A stretch of 64,000 nucleotides of DNA from the NCBI GenBank assembly GCA_001465935.1, contig LNKV01000033.1, positions 186,001 through 250,000 on the forward strand, read 5' to 3'. This DNA comes from Clarireedia homoeocarpa (taxonomy: Eukaryota; Ascomycota; Leotiomycetes; Helotiales; Rutstroemiaceae). Of this stretch, positions 45,381 through 57,967 are shown piece after piece (the first letter of the stretch is position 1; each line of letters starts with the position of its first letter). The notes beneath the pieces are model-generated. The model was not told where the DNA came from, did not search any database, and saw only the letters and a program-made list of their open reading frames with translations. Position numbers and translations under genes: made by a program.

Positions 45381-47576
45381 ATGGGTGCAGGTTCTGCGAT
45401 GTATCTATTGGCGCGGGCATACAATAATATTGAATCATCGTCGGATATCTACAAGGCAGCGCAGGCAGCGGAGGCAGCGGCGAATAATCAACTTGGGAAA
45501 GCATTTATAGAGAACTTGGTTTTTGCAGAAAGCAAATCGGTCCGGACATCGACTGTTATTCTTGCATCCTTTAATGTATTGGCTGCATTTGGAACAGCGG
45601 CCAGTATTCTTTATGATTGCTACTGGGCTTCAAAGCGATGCAACCCGAAGTTCAAAGCATCGTATGTTGTGGAATATTTTGAATCTCAGAGAGACGAGCT
45701 AACTCTCGACAGGAAATTCTGCATTTCGTGGATTCACCCAGCGGAAACATTCCCTTTAGTACTTTCTATTGGTATTGTAATTCAAGGAATCGTCTTTGCT
45801 GTGGTTCAAGGGCAAGGACTTCAATCATTATTCGTAGATGGATGCCGCACGATCAGTCAATTCATGTGGGTTGGTACGTGATCTTATTCTTCATTCGAAA
45901 TGTGATGCAGTCTAACATCTCATAGCACTATTTATCGTTCCTTACACTCAATTGATATTCGGACTCGAATGCGCCATTCGCTCTCTGGGGAAGAACTCAT
46001 TTCAGCCGAGAGGAAAATACAATGTTTCAATATGCTTGGGGATAATTGTAGTGATGTTGGTTGGCACTTGGGTACCGGCGCACCTTCGTCCGGAGCATGA
46101 TCATTGTTTTGCCTCATTGCTCTGGTTCGTATCAGACTTCGGTGAGCTTGGACTTATTCTGCTCGCCACGGTTGCCGGCCTTTTACTCATTAGTGCCTTG
46201 GTCATATTCGCAAGTCTGTCCAGGTCCAACATGGTCGAGCAGGGTCAGAGAATCGCAGCATCTCGCATGGTCTATTACATGGCTGTTGGCTTTGTATCAT
46301 TGGTTAGTCGGATATATCACCATCTTCATTTACTCTGGAACTAACGTTTGTTATGTAGGGATTTGTCATTCCATACTTTGCATCTGAGACTATCGGCAAT
46401 GGCGACCTCAAAGCCGCAATGATGGCCACCGTTGTCATCAATCTTTCTGGGCTAATGAATGGTTTGCTTCAGCTATTTTTAAGATCAAATACTGCAACTA
46501 CTTCTTTTGGACCAAAATGCGAGGCCTGGCCAGTTAATAAGCACGATATTAAGTTATGGGGACGCAACGAACTTGGATTTGATAGTCACATGATGGACCC
46601 GGTCCAGAAACCTGAGTCACCACGAGCAGAATTAGCAAGTCGGGCGGAAAGTGAGAGAACCCTAATAATTAGCCCGGAAAAGTTCGAGACGACCGGTATG
46701 AGCGAGATTGGAACTTCACCACTTCCTTCGCCGTTAGGACCTAATCCTTTACGCTCTAACATTGTTACTCCACCAACACCAGCAGTAATTATACCCCCAA
46801 CTCCAATAACACACTCACAATATTCTCACACACGAAAACAATCATATTCTCTCTTCCCCGCAGCCCCCGAAAGTCCAACAGCATCACGAATGGTACAATC
46901 AAACCGATCAGGAATCGAATCTGTCTACGATATCAGTGACCTGTCAGATTTGGAACCACCGCCACCACTACGCATTAGTAGACGTGGTCATAGGAGAGAA
47001 TCATCGGTTGCCTCCTCTGCTACTGTCCAGATCGGGCTTCGAATTTCACATGCATTACCGCAAAAGACAGACGAAACCGCACCTCTACCATCAACGACTT
47101 ACAAAGCTCCATTCCTACCAGTAGCTACTTTCACCGCGCCTACATCAAGATTCAACCTTCCTTCTCCAAGGGAGCGAATGCCGATTCCTCTCGCTCCGTT
47201 ACAAACAACAAACCTCACCAAGATTCCACTTCCTCCACGGTCTCCTTACCGACCCTCACCACAAAGGAGTCCCGTTAATGCTGCAGTCAACAAATCATTA
47301 CCAGCTACACCGCAACATTCTGCGATTGAACGTCTGGAGCAATCTGAAGATTCAATCATCCAACTCAGTCCTACTGTCTACACACCACCAACCGGATCCA
47401 AAAGGAGGGACGAATCTACGAGAATCGTAGATATGGGTCTGGAGTCTCTTGCTTCTTCAGTATATACTCCTCCTGGATCAGGTTCCCCGAAGAGAAATGG
47501 ATCTACGAAGACTCCCTTGGGATCTGGATCTAACCGTGCACCTTCGAGACCGGAGAGAAAGGATGAATGGATATGA
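45381..47576 (+). CDS. Seven-helix membrane protein with long cytoplasmic tail (GPCR-like)
   Basis: Exons 45381-45873, 45926-46302 and 46359-47576 (introns 52 and 56 bp) join in frame to 695 residues. Seven hydrophobic spans are visible: STVILASFNVLAAFGTAASI, PLVLSIGIVIQGIVFAVV, WVALFIVPYTQLIFGL, VSICLGIIVVMLVGTWV, LGLILLATVAGLLLISALVI, YYMAVGFVSLGFVIPYF and MATVVINLSGLMNGLLQLF. The ~330-residue C-terminus is Pro/Ser/Thr-rich with many SP/TP and PPTP motifs, a likely phosphorylated cytosolic tail. The layout resembles orphan fungal GPCR-like proteins; I cannot assign a ligand or subfamily. Without splicing the exon-2 and exon-3 helices would be lost, and both introns have good donors and acceptors. 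Confidence 0.8.
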
Positions 47577-50500
47577 TTTGGAAGCGTAGTTCCTTGTGTA
47601 AATTTTCTCGATGGGACGAATAAGTATCTTTCCTATACAAATGGTGGGAGCAAATTTGGTTTTTTTTTTTGAAGCACTAATGATACCTTATCGCCTTTGA
47701 TTTTATTTTTCTTTTGTTTGTATTTTTTGGACGGATTGAGAAAAGGCAAAAGATGGGTTGCGATGTCAACACTGCGGTGTATCTCATGGGGGCCAGGCAA
47801 ATTCCAGGAACTGTGGAGATCTTTCTTTTGTATATCTTGTGTCTCTCTAACATAGACATTTCTTGCAGTTGACTATTTTGAACTGAAAATGGGATGGAAA
47901 CCAGGCAGCGGGTGTTCAGTGGCATTTCGGGGCTACTGGGAGCAAACGGGACTCGATGGGGTGATGAAGAGATGAAAATAACGGATATGCGGAGTACTGG
48001 CCAATACCGGGTACATATCAATGTGCTTCACGGTACTTATTTTGATCTACCTTCTACATAGATATTATGATGGGATGACACTCCTTTACTGCCGTTATGG
48101 CATTCACAAAATACACTTCATCACATTAAAATATGCTTTTCTGTATTCATCGTTGCTTGAAATGTGATTTAACCTCCACGGCCCCTGCTAATCACAGGTA
48201 CAGTGCTGCTTCTAATTGATGCCTATGAAGATACTACCGCCGGATACTATTTCTTCATGGCCATAAGTCCACTACCTACCGTCCCAATCATAACTATCAT
48301 CCTCGAAACTCTCCGATCTCCGATCGTTGGGCTTTGACCATTTTGGGAGTGTACCATTATATCCACCCCCCCCTTAGACTTACACTTCCACATCCACTCT
48401 CAGTAAACACCGATATGCCAAGCAGTAGCGAACCCGCTCGTGAACTGTAAAGAATGGGAACCGAAATCACAGCCACAAAATTAGTCCTCCAACTCAGCCC
48501 ACTTCTCCACATTATCCTAAAGGCAAGTGTTTTATCACATCAAATAACTCATGCTGTGGAGATGCGATTGGTCTTGTTTCTTCCCTTTCTCGTCGTTACG
48601 TTATACCGTGTCGACCCCTGGTGTTGAGCATGAGATGGGATCGAGTTAAGGTTGGGAACGCGGGGCGAGGTAATGACAAATACTTGCGCTTCCATGGTGC
48701 TCCTTCGATCCGATGGATGTCTCGGTATAGGCAATCAAGATAATGTATTTGATGACCCATCATGTAAGACATCTGTACGTGAACCCTGCTCATCGCGCCT
48801 GCCAGACTGTAAGGAGATCGGCGTTCTCAGCCCTGTGTATATTGATTGCTACTGCCTGATTGATCCTATCGGATGGATGTAGGTGGGGTGGAGCTGAGGA
48901 GTGGGTGCTTGTGTGCGGATATGATTGGAGAGGAAGGGAGGAAGGAAGCTTATCTATATCTCCGGTAACGAAGTTCGCTTGAGACTTAAAGGAGAAGGAT
49001 TGTATGATTGGGTGTAAGAGGGTGGAGTAGATGTGGCTGGAGATGGTGGGGGTGAAACAGGACTTGTTTGGTGTGGGCTGGCTGGGGAGTAATAGATTTG
49101 AGGAGGGGGGAGGCTTGTGATGGGATGGAGCGAGCTCGACTTGGCGTTAAGGGGCTTGGAACGTTGATGGAGGTTGCTTTTCGTGTGGAGGAGAGATAAA
49201 AGTGGGAATGTGCTGCTCGTTGGATGGGATGGCTGAAGCTTGTGTTGAAACTGGGGTGACGAATGGAAGGATTGGATTTGTGTTTGGTGGGGAGAGGGGT
49301 AGTGAATAACTAAATTTGGGTTGGTCTAGGGGGAAGTTGTAGATAATTTGTAAGTCTTCAATGAAAACTGTTAGGAAGGCTTCCTAAGATCTACAACTAC
49401 GTCAATCTTGCCGTCAGAGCATTGAGCATTGAGCATTGTGCCGCTTTCGAGCAAACCCTAAATAGTTTATAGTGATGCTTCTCGTCTCGAAAGTCCGGAT
49501 GCATATGGCGCGGACAGATTAGTAGTGTGTCAAAGATGATCAGCACCTGGAGCAGTCATCTCCTGCTTTCATGTTTCTAAGTAAACTCTGCGGTTACATC
49601 GTAGGTGGGTATCTGTCTGCCGTCATCTGCCAGATTCGCTGAAGAAGATAAAAAGCACCCATAATCTTTCCAAGGCGACGTTCCAGTAAGCTGAAGGTTC
49701 ATCTTGACTCCATTATGTCTATTGCAAAAGTCACATCCAACAACCAGCTGCTGGTAAGAACGTTCAACGTACCCAAACAGGTAACAAACACAAGAAAGAC
49801 TGATGATCAGCTCTTCATCAGTTGTTTCTATTGGCCTCTAGATGATAAATAGTTGGGAATTTCTCGGCTATTCATGGTAACACTGGTTAAGTTATCGTCT
49901 AGTCGTTCTCAGGATTGTTCAATGAATCGGTTCAGCGGACTTCGACTGACTATTGGACATCTTGCTAGAGTCTACGAGTCCTCACTCGAATGCTTCCAAT
50001 CATAACAAGAGTTAAGGGAACTACTAGCTATGATGACTGCATGATGCAACGCCGAGACGTGAAATATATATAATTCACGGGTTTCTTCCAGGCACAATTG
50101 CAAATTGTCTTACGACACGCGGTAATCTTCCTGCTTGACTGGAGACTGAAGGCGAAAGCCTAGCTTATTTTTGAGAAATCCCTAACTTTATCACATCGCT
50201 CGGCCGTACCATAAACTATTGCAGACAAAGAATTACATTCACTTAGACTCACTTCTTGGAATACAAGAAAAATTTCAAGGAAACGGTTAGGGTATCTGCC
50301 CCGTCCAACGCATCCGCTTGGGTGGAAGACTTTCTATTTAATGAATATCATGAACCCATTCATTCCAACAGCCATCACTGAGAGCGCCGGAAATAGTGAA
50401 TATTAGACCCGCTAAGGAACACAATTCAATGCACTGCCATTCTTTCCTTCTCACATCCGCCATGAAAAGGCCAAAAGAAAACTTTACAATAATCACCACC

Positions 50501-50621
50501 AACCACCGATGACAAACAGCAAAACAGGAGCTAGCTAAGTATTCTTTCTTTATGTCCTTCCTGTCTTCAAATGATCTCTCGTCAAACCTATCAGAGAAAA
50601 GCGAAAAGCAAAAAGAAGTAA
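47577..50621. other. Intergenic, about 3 kb
   Basis: Contains the 3' UTR of the seven-helix gene and no supported gene. From about 48880 to 49330 the plus strand is G/T-rich and nearly free of C. A nested inverted repeat lies at 49335-49398 and a triple AGCATTG at 49418-49438. Confidence 0.5.
49335..49398. repeat. Nested inverted repeat (foldback)
   Basis: Outer arms AGTTGTAGAT (49335-49344) and ATCTACAACT (49389-49398) are exact complements. Inside, directly next to the right arm, is a 17-bp palindrome TTAGGAAGGCTTCCTAA (49371-49387). The whole unit is 64 bp. It could be a small foldback element or an RNA hairpin. Confidence 0.55.
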
Positions 50622-50733
50622 TGCGCTCGCCAGGAATTGAACCAGGGTCTCATCGAAGTTGAACGATCTTGAACCGACTTGTGAAGTCGAAGATTGATGG
50701 CAACGATGAATTCTACCACTAAACCACAAGCGC
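50622..50733 (-). tRNA. tRNA-Gly(GCC) with intron
   Basis: The minus strand reads an acceptor stem GCGCTTG paired with CGAGCGC (one G-U), a Gly-type D arm (GTTTAGTGGTAGAAT) and an anticodon stem CATCG/CGATG around TTGCCAT, anticodon GCC. The T arm has loop TTCAATT. An intron of about 41 nt sits one base after the anticodon (after A37), the canonical position, starting TCAATCTTCG and ending GTTCAACT. The mature length is 71 nt as usual for this tRNA. Oddity: the T stem is CCTGG against CCTGG, leaving a central U-U mismatch, so reduced function or a misread base is possible. Confidence 0.88.
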
Positions 50734-50952
50734 TGTTACCTGATTGGCTGTTGGTGTGTAGATCCTCCATATATCAATATATAATGAAAAAGAATAGAAA
50801 CGAGATTGTGCTGTGCAATTTGCAGCAAGGAAAATTTTCTTCGTGGGGGTAGAATGTGGGGCGGGGAGATTATCATCTACTGTAATCTTATATGAATGTG
50901 TTAGCGAAGGGGAAGAGAATCAGTGGTGTTCAGTCCCGCTCTCCATCCACGC

Positions 50953-51826
50953 TCACAAGCTCTCTGGCGGCTGCGTAATCTTCGTCAAATGATCCCCATT
51001 CAACTTCTTGAACACATTCCCTAATCCTTCATGACTGTAGTCCTTTTCATTCCACATATCTTTATGATAGATAACTTTCTCCTGGTCTCCTTCTTTCACC
51101 AGTTTCAAACTTACCAGACCTATTTCCTTGGTTAACTCGGGCATACCTTGGGAGAAGCGAAGATGAGAAAGAAGGATAAGGAGATTCTTCAGGGGTTAGA
51201 AGGGAAGGAGAGATAAGATCAAAACGTACTGTCGACAGTCTTCCCCGTTGGGAAAGCCTTAGGTCTGTAGAATTGCTGCAGCTTAAACACAATTTCGTCG
51301 TCAGATGACTTGACAACTTCGGTGGCAAGTGTCTTGGTCTCAGCCATTATCATGGGTATTCCTATTATAGGTAATCCATTAGCTTTAGCTCTCTCTCTCT
51401 TTTCTCCCTTCTTTTCATATTCTCCAGCTCCCTCTCCAGCCCCTTTCCCAGCTAAGCTTGTGCTTCTTCTGCTTAACCTACACCATCCTCGCCTTCGAAC
51501 CAAAAAAACAAAATCTTAAACTCACCATACCACTGTCCCGCAATTTTATACCTGCTATCACAATTACTCCACGGATCATCATAAATAGCATTTTCCGTAT
51601 ACACCTTCATATCCTCTTCTGACGCACTCCCACTATACAGCGAGGTAATTCCCTTCAGAATCTTTTCCCTTTCTGGAGAAAGTGAAATTGACGCCGAAGG
51701 ATTGGGCGTGTAGTTTACTTCTCCACTGTCCGAATCAGGTTTGATGAGAGCATGTGGATTAGGATGAGGCTCATGATCTTTAGCGGGATTGGTGGTCGGA
51801 TGTGGTCCGGATGCTGTGGAGGTCAT
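50953..51826 (-). CDS. NTF2-like (SnoaL-type) hypothetical protein
   Basis: Exons 51826-51526, 51361-51230 and 51119-50953 (introns 164 and 110 bp) give 199 residues. The joins restore continuous text, ending QWYG before IPMIMAETKTLATEVV, and KTVDS before LVSLKLVKEG. The pattern of a helix with TSLYSGSASEEDMKVYTENA, then IYDDPWSNCDSRYKIAGQWY and successive strands (DEIVFKLQQFYRP, EKVIYHKDMWNEKDY) fits the small cone-shaped NTF2/SnoaL fold found in many conserved fungal proteins. No catalytic residues can be named. The N-terminal 45 residues are Pro/His/Asn-rich and probably disordered. The first intron contains a spurious open frame, so it could be misannotated as coding. Confidence 0.78.
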
Positions 51827-52514
51827 TTTTATTTCTGGGTATGAGGTTCGAGAGGATTGGTTGAGAGGGAATAAGTTGGAGGAAGAAAGTTTTTGGTTGG
51901 CTATTTCTAATCTGAATTTAGATTCGTAAAGTAATGTTCGGGAGCTGCTTGTGTAGGAGTAAATACTTATTAGGGATATGTTAACTTGTGTGAGAGAAGA
52001 CTCGTGATGTCATGATATTTGGTATGGATACCACTAGTCCAAATCTGTAAAGAGATCTCATTCATCATGAACCTAAGATCTGGATATGGTACTATATTGA
52101 TCCTCTTGGGTGTATAATATCGGATCACAGGGCACATTAATCCACAGAATGAGTTCGCGGTAAGAAAGGAAAGATATTGTTGCGAATCATTCTGAATAGA
52201 TATGCCAAAATGTAAAAAGAGCCTGGCAGACCATCAAGAAAAAATAGTAGTATATAGAATAAATAGACCTGAGAATTGTCCCCAAAGCAACTATAGCTGG
52301 TATCCTTCCGAGGGAAACGCATATACCGCAAAAAGATATGTCGTGTGAATGATTAAAGCAAATAGCTGGTTTGACCTTGATCTTTCGCGACCAGAACAGC
52401 CCTAATCACGAGGCCTAACTCTAGCATGACAATAACGCCCTTGGCTATGCTGATGATGCCCCAAACGCCCAAACCTGCTCAAAATTGTTTCATCCCTTCA
52501 TTATTATTTAATTC
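51827..52514. other. Intergenic, about 690 bp
   Basis: Promoter of the NTF2-like gene and 3' region of the RBR ligase; AT-rich. No gene seen. Confidence 0.55.
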
Positions 52515-54501
52515 TTACCGTACCGGTATTTCCCAGGCGGCATGGTTATCTTCATCGTCACTATCCCACTCTATTTGATCTTCTTCGTCATTCAGGGCCA
52601 TTTGAACGAACCTTTGAACCCAAGCCTGGTTTGCCGCATTTTGTTCCTCTGGATCGCGTATTAAGTCTCCGGCTGGGGCAACCTGACGAGGAATTTGCTG
52701 TGGATTTACAGCTCGTGGGCGTGCTGCAGGTGCTCCTACACGCGGAGCACGATTATTGGCATTACCATTGCCTCTATTTTGGCGGTTGCCACGAGGGGCC
52801 ACGCGGTTATTCCTGGGAGCTTGTGGAGCATCAGGAACTGCAGGTGCAGCTTGTGCAGCCCCGCGAGCTTGATTGATGCGTAACACAAGGGGACCTTCCC
52901 GCTCGAGTTCTCGTCGGTCTCCTGGTTCTTCAGCTGCAGGTTCCTCTACTTCTGGCTCAGGTTCCTCCACCTCGAAAACAACAAGTTCTTCCTCAGGAAT
53001 TTCCTCCACCGGACGCGCACGCTGATGACCTCCAACGTAACCAATACCAACATCGTCCCCATCGCCACCTTCGAGTTCCCAGAGTCTCATATAGCATCCA
53101 GTAGTTTCAACATTGAAATGCTTGTAAGGATTTGAGGGATCTAACCAAGCTGAGCAAAGATAACAGAAGTGAGACTGGCACTTGAAGCATATCATATGAT
53201 TGCAGCCATGTGTTTTCTGGGACGGAGCTGCACAGGTGGGGCACGGTGTGGTGTGAAGTTTCATATACTCCACCGATGCTTTCTCTTCTTCTGTGAGTTC
53301 AGTATCCTCTCTCTTGGGCGTGCATATTTGAAATTCTCCATGCCATCCCTGAAGACATCGACTGCAAAATGCGTAATTGCAATCTTCACAAACAGCGAGG
53401 CGATCTGCTCCTGCGACAAAACTGTTTTTCTTATTCTTTCCGTTATCGTCCTCCTCTTCATCCGAACTTTCAACTTCTTCAAAGCCTTCCGGTTTTTTGT
53501 GTTTCTTTGATTTAGCAGCTCCTTTGCACCAAGCACGCGGGCAGTAAACCGTATTCTTGTCTTTTTCTAATTGCGCTTTATGTTTGAGTTTGACATATCG
53601 ACTGACAACCTCATGTTCCAGAGGTATTTGAAGAAGCTCGCTAGGGCTCAGTTGTACCTTCGGTTTTCGTGATTTCTTGGAGCTTGACTTCTTCCTTTCC
53701 GCACGCTCTTTCGCACAATTCGGAGCGAGGCATCGTACTGCTGCCAGGTCTCCCTCCTTGATCGCGTTGTTGTAAAAGTCCTGTAAACAACTGACACAGA
53801 AGACGTGCCCACAGTCGACCATTCTGTGGCAAACGGAACCCTTCTTCGGATCTGAAAATATGAGTTAGGCATTCGAAGTTAAACGTGGCAGGAATCTTAC
53901 CAAGGCATACGCCACATTCAAATGTCTCCTTCGCAAAGGCGGCTTGTTTGGCTGCTATGTCGAAGTCCAATAACGATATCTTTTGATCTTGAGGTATTTC
54001 CAAGATTGTGCCTTCTTCTCCAAACCCAAAGGCATTCTCAGCACTCTGCTGGAGGTGATCAATATATGCGAAGACAACTAAATCGTGACCGAGTTCCTCC
54101 CACACGTGTTGCCCTTTGCCCTCAAGCTCGCTGAGTCGGGATTGTGGAAGCCATTTCGGCTCCGCAGAAAGTTCGAATTTGGGTGGCTGACTCTCAGGGT
54201 ATCCTTCTGGTAGGGTGATGCGTAGATGAAGCGATGGCAGATGCGTTAGTTGATGTGATTCAATAGCGTTCTCTATGTTGATTCCGTTTTGCCCTTCCTC
54301 GCCGGAGCTAGCAGACTGTGGCGGGGTGATGTGACGGATGTCTTGAGTACCATCAGAGGCAGCGGGGAAGACAACAGTTACCGGGTTTTGGGGGCTAACA
54401 GACAGTGCGATAGAGGCACAAAATGGGTTCTCTGGGTCGATTTCGATTTCTGGGAATATAGCGGCAACGCAATCCAATTCTTCTTGACGTTGATCTTCCA
54501 T
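52515..54501 (-). CDS. itt1: RWD-RBR E3 ubiquitin ligase (Itt1/RNF14 type)
   Basis: Exons 54501-53901 and 53851-52515 around a 49-bp intron give 645 residues. An N-terminal RWD domain (about 1-130) starts RQEELDCVAAIFPEIE and has LHLRITLPEGYPESQPP. RING1 is split by the intron: CGVCLDPKKGSVCHRM then CGHVFCVSCL. The IBR has CPRAWCKG, a charged insert, and CEDCNYAFCSRCLQGWHGEF. RING2 has CPTCAAPSQKTHGCNHMIC and CQSHFCYLC; the Cys in GCNHM is the expected catalytic thioester residue. The C-terminus is acidic, then Arg/Asn/Pro-rich. RNF14/Itt1 proteins ubiquitinate stalled-translation substrates; Itt1 is linked to translation termination in yeast. The gene is divergent from the dolichyl-diphosphatase gene. 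Confidence 0.92.
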
Positions 54502-55047
54502 CGCAAAGCAAGCTATGCAGTGGGTCGAAGGGTGCTGAGTACCAGATTATGAATGGACTTCTGTGGCGCTGGAGGTCATAAATGTGACTGAAACAGATGG
54601 TAAGATAAGTTCATTGATTTGGATTTCATGGAAGGAAATTCAAAAAGTGCATGAGAAAATAAGAAGAAATGGTTGGGTGGCGTGTATTGATAATGCCGTT
54701 GATTTGGTAGAAGGATGGAGGAATGATATCGCTCCGTCCAGAATAATTTTAGAGAGCCGCTTAGAACATTACTAGATGCCGCTTTAATTATCTTCCGAAA
54801 CGCCGAATATTATTAGTCTACGCCGATTGAACCACCGCCTTGGTCGAATCACAGCCTGCTTTGAATTCATTGCGGACTCTGACTCCCGCCCGCACATTGG
54901 AGGTTCGAGTCGTTGACTGCTCCTGACCATCAGAATATAAGTCTGGTGTTTCATAAGAGGATAGCACTGGCAGGTCCCTAGCATCGAGCAAGGAAGACTT
55001 TCAAATTGCCCATGAATCGGAGACTTTTTAAAACAAATCAAGATAAC
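54502..55047. promoter_or_regulatory. Divergent promoter, about 550 bp
   Basis: Lies between the RBR ligase (minus) and the dolichyl-diphosphatase gene (plus). No coding sequence. Confidence 0.5.
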
Positions 55048-55810
55048 ATGGCAGATACACCTCTTGCGTCTCTTTCCCTGACGCATGTTCATTATGTAGG
55101 CAGGCCATTAGCCAAGCTATCCCGATCTCTACTGACTTTATCAGGACCCCAACGATCCTGTATCTTATGTTTGCGCATGGCTCGCTCTTGTACCCCAAGG
55201 ACTCTGCGTCATGTACGCGACCCTCATATGGTCCACCCGCGAAATCGAAATCCTTATGATGTTTGGCGGGCAGTCGGCATGCGAGGCATTAAATTTCGTA
55301 CTGAAACGTATACTGAAGGAGGAACGACCTAAACAAATGCATGGGAAAGGTTATGGAATGCCTTCGTCGCACGCACAATTCGTGTCTTTCTTCTCATTAA
55401 GTTTGACGTTGTTCCTACTTTTCAGGCATGTTCCTAAAAAGTCAACACCTTCGCACACACCTCTCACCCTTATGACACGAGTAGGTCTATCAGGAATGGC
55501 ATTGTTGAGCGCTGGATTGGTGGCATGGAGTCGCATCTATCTCAACTACCACACTCCGAAGCAGGTCTTGGTTGGTTGCGGCGCTGGTGTAGCAAGTGCC
55601 ACAACATGGTTTCTGGTCACTACTGCTGTCAGGAGGTCTGGCCTGCTTACATGGATTCTGGACTTGCCTGCGACGAGGCTATTCAGAATGCGGGATCTGG
55701 TTGTGGAAGAAGATTTATGTCAGGCTGGGTGGGAGAAATGGGAAACAAAGCAAAGGCAACGACAGATTTCACCAAATGGGAAGGCCCCAGGCAGTAAGAA
55801 GAAAAGGTGA
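55048..55810 (+). CDS. cwh8: Dolichyl-diphosphatase (PAP2 family, Cwh8/Cax4)
   Basis: Exons 55048-55095 and 55145-55810 (intron 49 bp) give 237 residues. The enzyme removes a phosphate from dolichyl diphosphate on the ER lumenal side, recycling the lipid carrier of N-glycosylation. The short first exon reads MADTPLASLSLTHVHY and joins to DPNDPVSYVCAWLALVPQG. PAP2 motifs are KRILKEERP (near 70), PSSHAQF (near 88) and SRIYLNYHTPKQV (near 146). The last lacks the terminal Asp of general PAP2 enzymes, as is usual for this subfamily. Four hydrophobic spans are visible, and a charged C-terminal tail ends GSKKKR. Length and order match the family. Confidence 0.92.
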
Positions 55811-57967
55811 TTGAATGTATATCTATGGATCTAGAAGTCTATATCTTCGAGTACTTTCTCTTGACAACCTTCATTGTCATCTTTTGGCTATCGCAGTGAT
55901 CTACATGATATGCACCGTACGTGGTGTAAGTGGGATTCTTTATCATGTCCGGCTCTGGAGCAGCTGTTACAGCAAACTCACGAGATCGCCATGGAAATCT
56001 CTTTACTGAGCCAGGTATTTTTGGAAATAACCACAGCGATTAGGAGCGAAAAATGAGTGTTCTCTATAGACGACCGAATTCCAACACCTGCCAACAGATT
56101 AATTATTTTTAGGCTGTCATCTTCACCAAAATGAGAGTTCAGCGATCTCTTGCGATATTTCCTGCACGTACATCACAAAGCGGACGCTCATGGATCCGGA
56201 AACTCATGCCGGAAAGCGGTCTATATCCAATTGGGAATCCGAGCTGCGTCGACATAATCGGGTAGCATTACGTCCCTGAATATGAAAGACGTCGACACCT
56301 TGGACGGACTACATCATTGACCTAGGAAACGCCTTGGATGAAGATGGCTGTCACTGGTGACTTCAGTTGTGCCAGGCTACTTACTCTAAGTTAGGAATGC
56401 AACCAATAACAGTCTAGAATTACTAGCTAGACGTGTTGTGTTCTGAAATCAGATCCACAAGCTCGAGAATATGGAATTCAGCGCACGCTTCACTGTGGCA
56501 CGTTATTCATTCTGGAAGCTTTGGAGCTCTAATCTGCAGTGTAAGAGCTCATGTATCCCTGCAGCTGGGCCGCATATAGACGAGCTCATACCGGATGTAT
56601 CCGGAGGAATCAGGGAATAACCACCTTCACATGTACTGCATCGAGACAGTCTTCAACATTGCATGTGTCTATGGCGCAGTTAGCAACAGAAGACTTCAAT
56701 GGCCTGATTGTCTACAATATTCCATCGCACAAATTCCCGCGGATCATTCCTCGCACCTTATTGCAACACCACGTGATTGTCAAATAATTTGAGCGTCCTA
56801 ACATCATACAAAAGCAGCATAGTCGTTCCAATCTTGTCAGCATACTTTCACTATCAAGTTTGTTTTGATCAATTGATCTGCTGCATGATCTTTTTTTGTC
56901 CTACCAAAGATGTCAGCTTGACCGCAAATTGGTCAGTCTGCCAGTTCATCACCCTTGAATCATTGGGTATTGAAATGCCCCCCCCCCCTCCCCCCAAGTT
57001 GGCCCAGCGCATAGGCGCGGACAAAACATGGTCATACCTTCGTCGTATTGTTATCGGAAGTTTCTGCATATGCAATAATGCCTCCAGCCGCACACTTAAT
57101 ACTACTTTCGAGCACCCTTCGGTATCATGATTGTCACCTTCCTTATACACAATGTAGTAGTTGCAGATGCTTCTAAGCGAACAAGTCATTTTGTTTCCTG
57201 CCACCCACCCTTACTAGAGAATACAATAGTCTTGAAGTTACTCAACATCATAAGACCATAGCAGCAATCACTAAAAAAAATAATCGCTTGGCAAGGATTT
57301 TTGTATCGCTAATCTGATATGATAGAATTTTTCAAATTATTCTTGCTAAGCACAGATTGTCAGCATTAGAACAACGGCTGTAACATACAGTGGTGGTCAG
57401 CCTTCTACATGGGACGAACCCGTGGGGTGGGAGTCGGCTGGCGCTTGTTGTTGTTACTTCTATACTCAAACCCATGTCCAGTTAGTTCCTGGTAACGAGA
57501 TGTTGGGCCTGGATGTCGCCACAACTTCTTCGACCACAACATACATGCATGTGAAAAACCATGGATTGTCTGATTTGTCGATGTGCAGCTTCGAAAGATC
57601 CTACACATCGGTGAACCTGCATTACCTTTGCTCAATCCTCAACAAAGAGCGTTGGTTGACAACCATTCTACCCAATCGTCTGGTATCGCGGAAGTGAATT
57701 TGAGCCTGCCCGCTTATAATGAACCTTTTCAACTCGTATGGATGACGTGAGGTATTCTAAAGAGCTAAATCATTCGATGTCTTCATCGTAATTTCATTCC
57801 CTATCACAATGGGACGGCGATTGAGTCTGCGATTGGCGTCGCGATTCTCCGTTTTTTGAAATTTATACAACTGTCATCAGGGTATGGCATTACTTAAGCA
57901 GACCCCTCTGGCCTACTTTATACAACCCATGAAGCCTCGGTGTTGACGTTCAAGTGGCATCCTTCCA
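55811..57967. other. Intergenic, about 2.2 kb
   Basis: No supported gene. A pyrimidine C-run at about 56977-56996 makes a spurious poly-Pro frame. The last 200 bases are the protease promoter, and the stretch after 57880 holds its likely transcription start. Confidence 0.5.
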
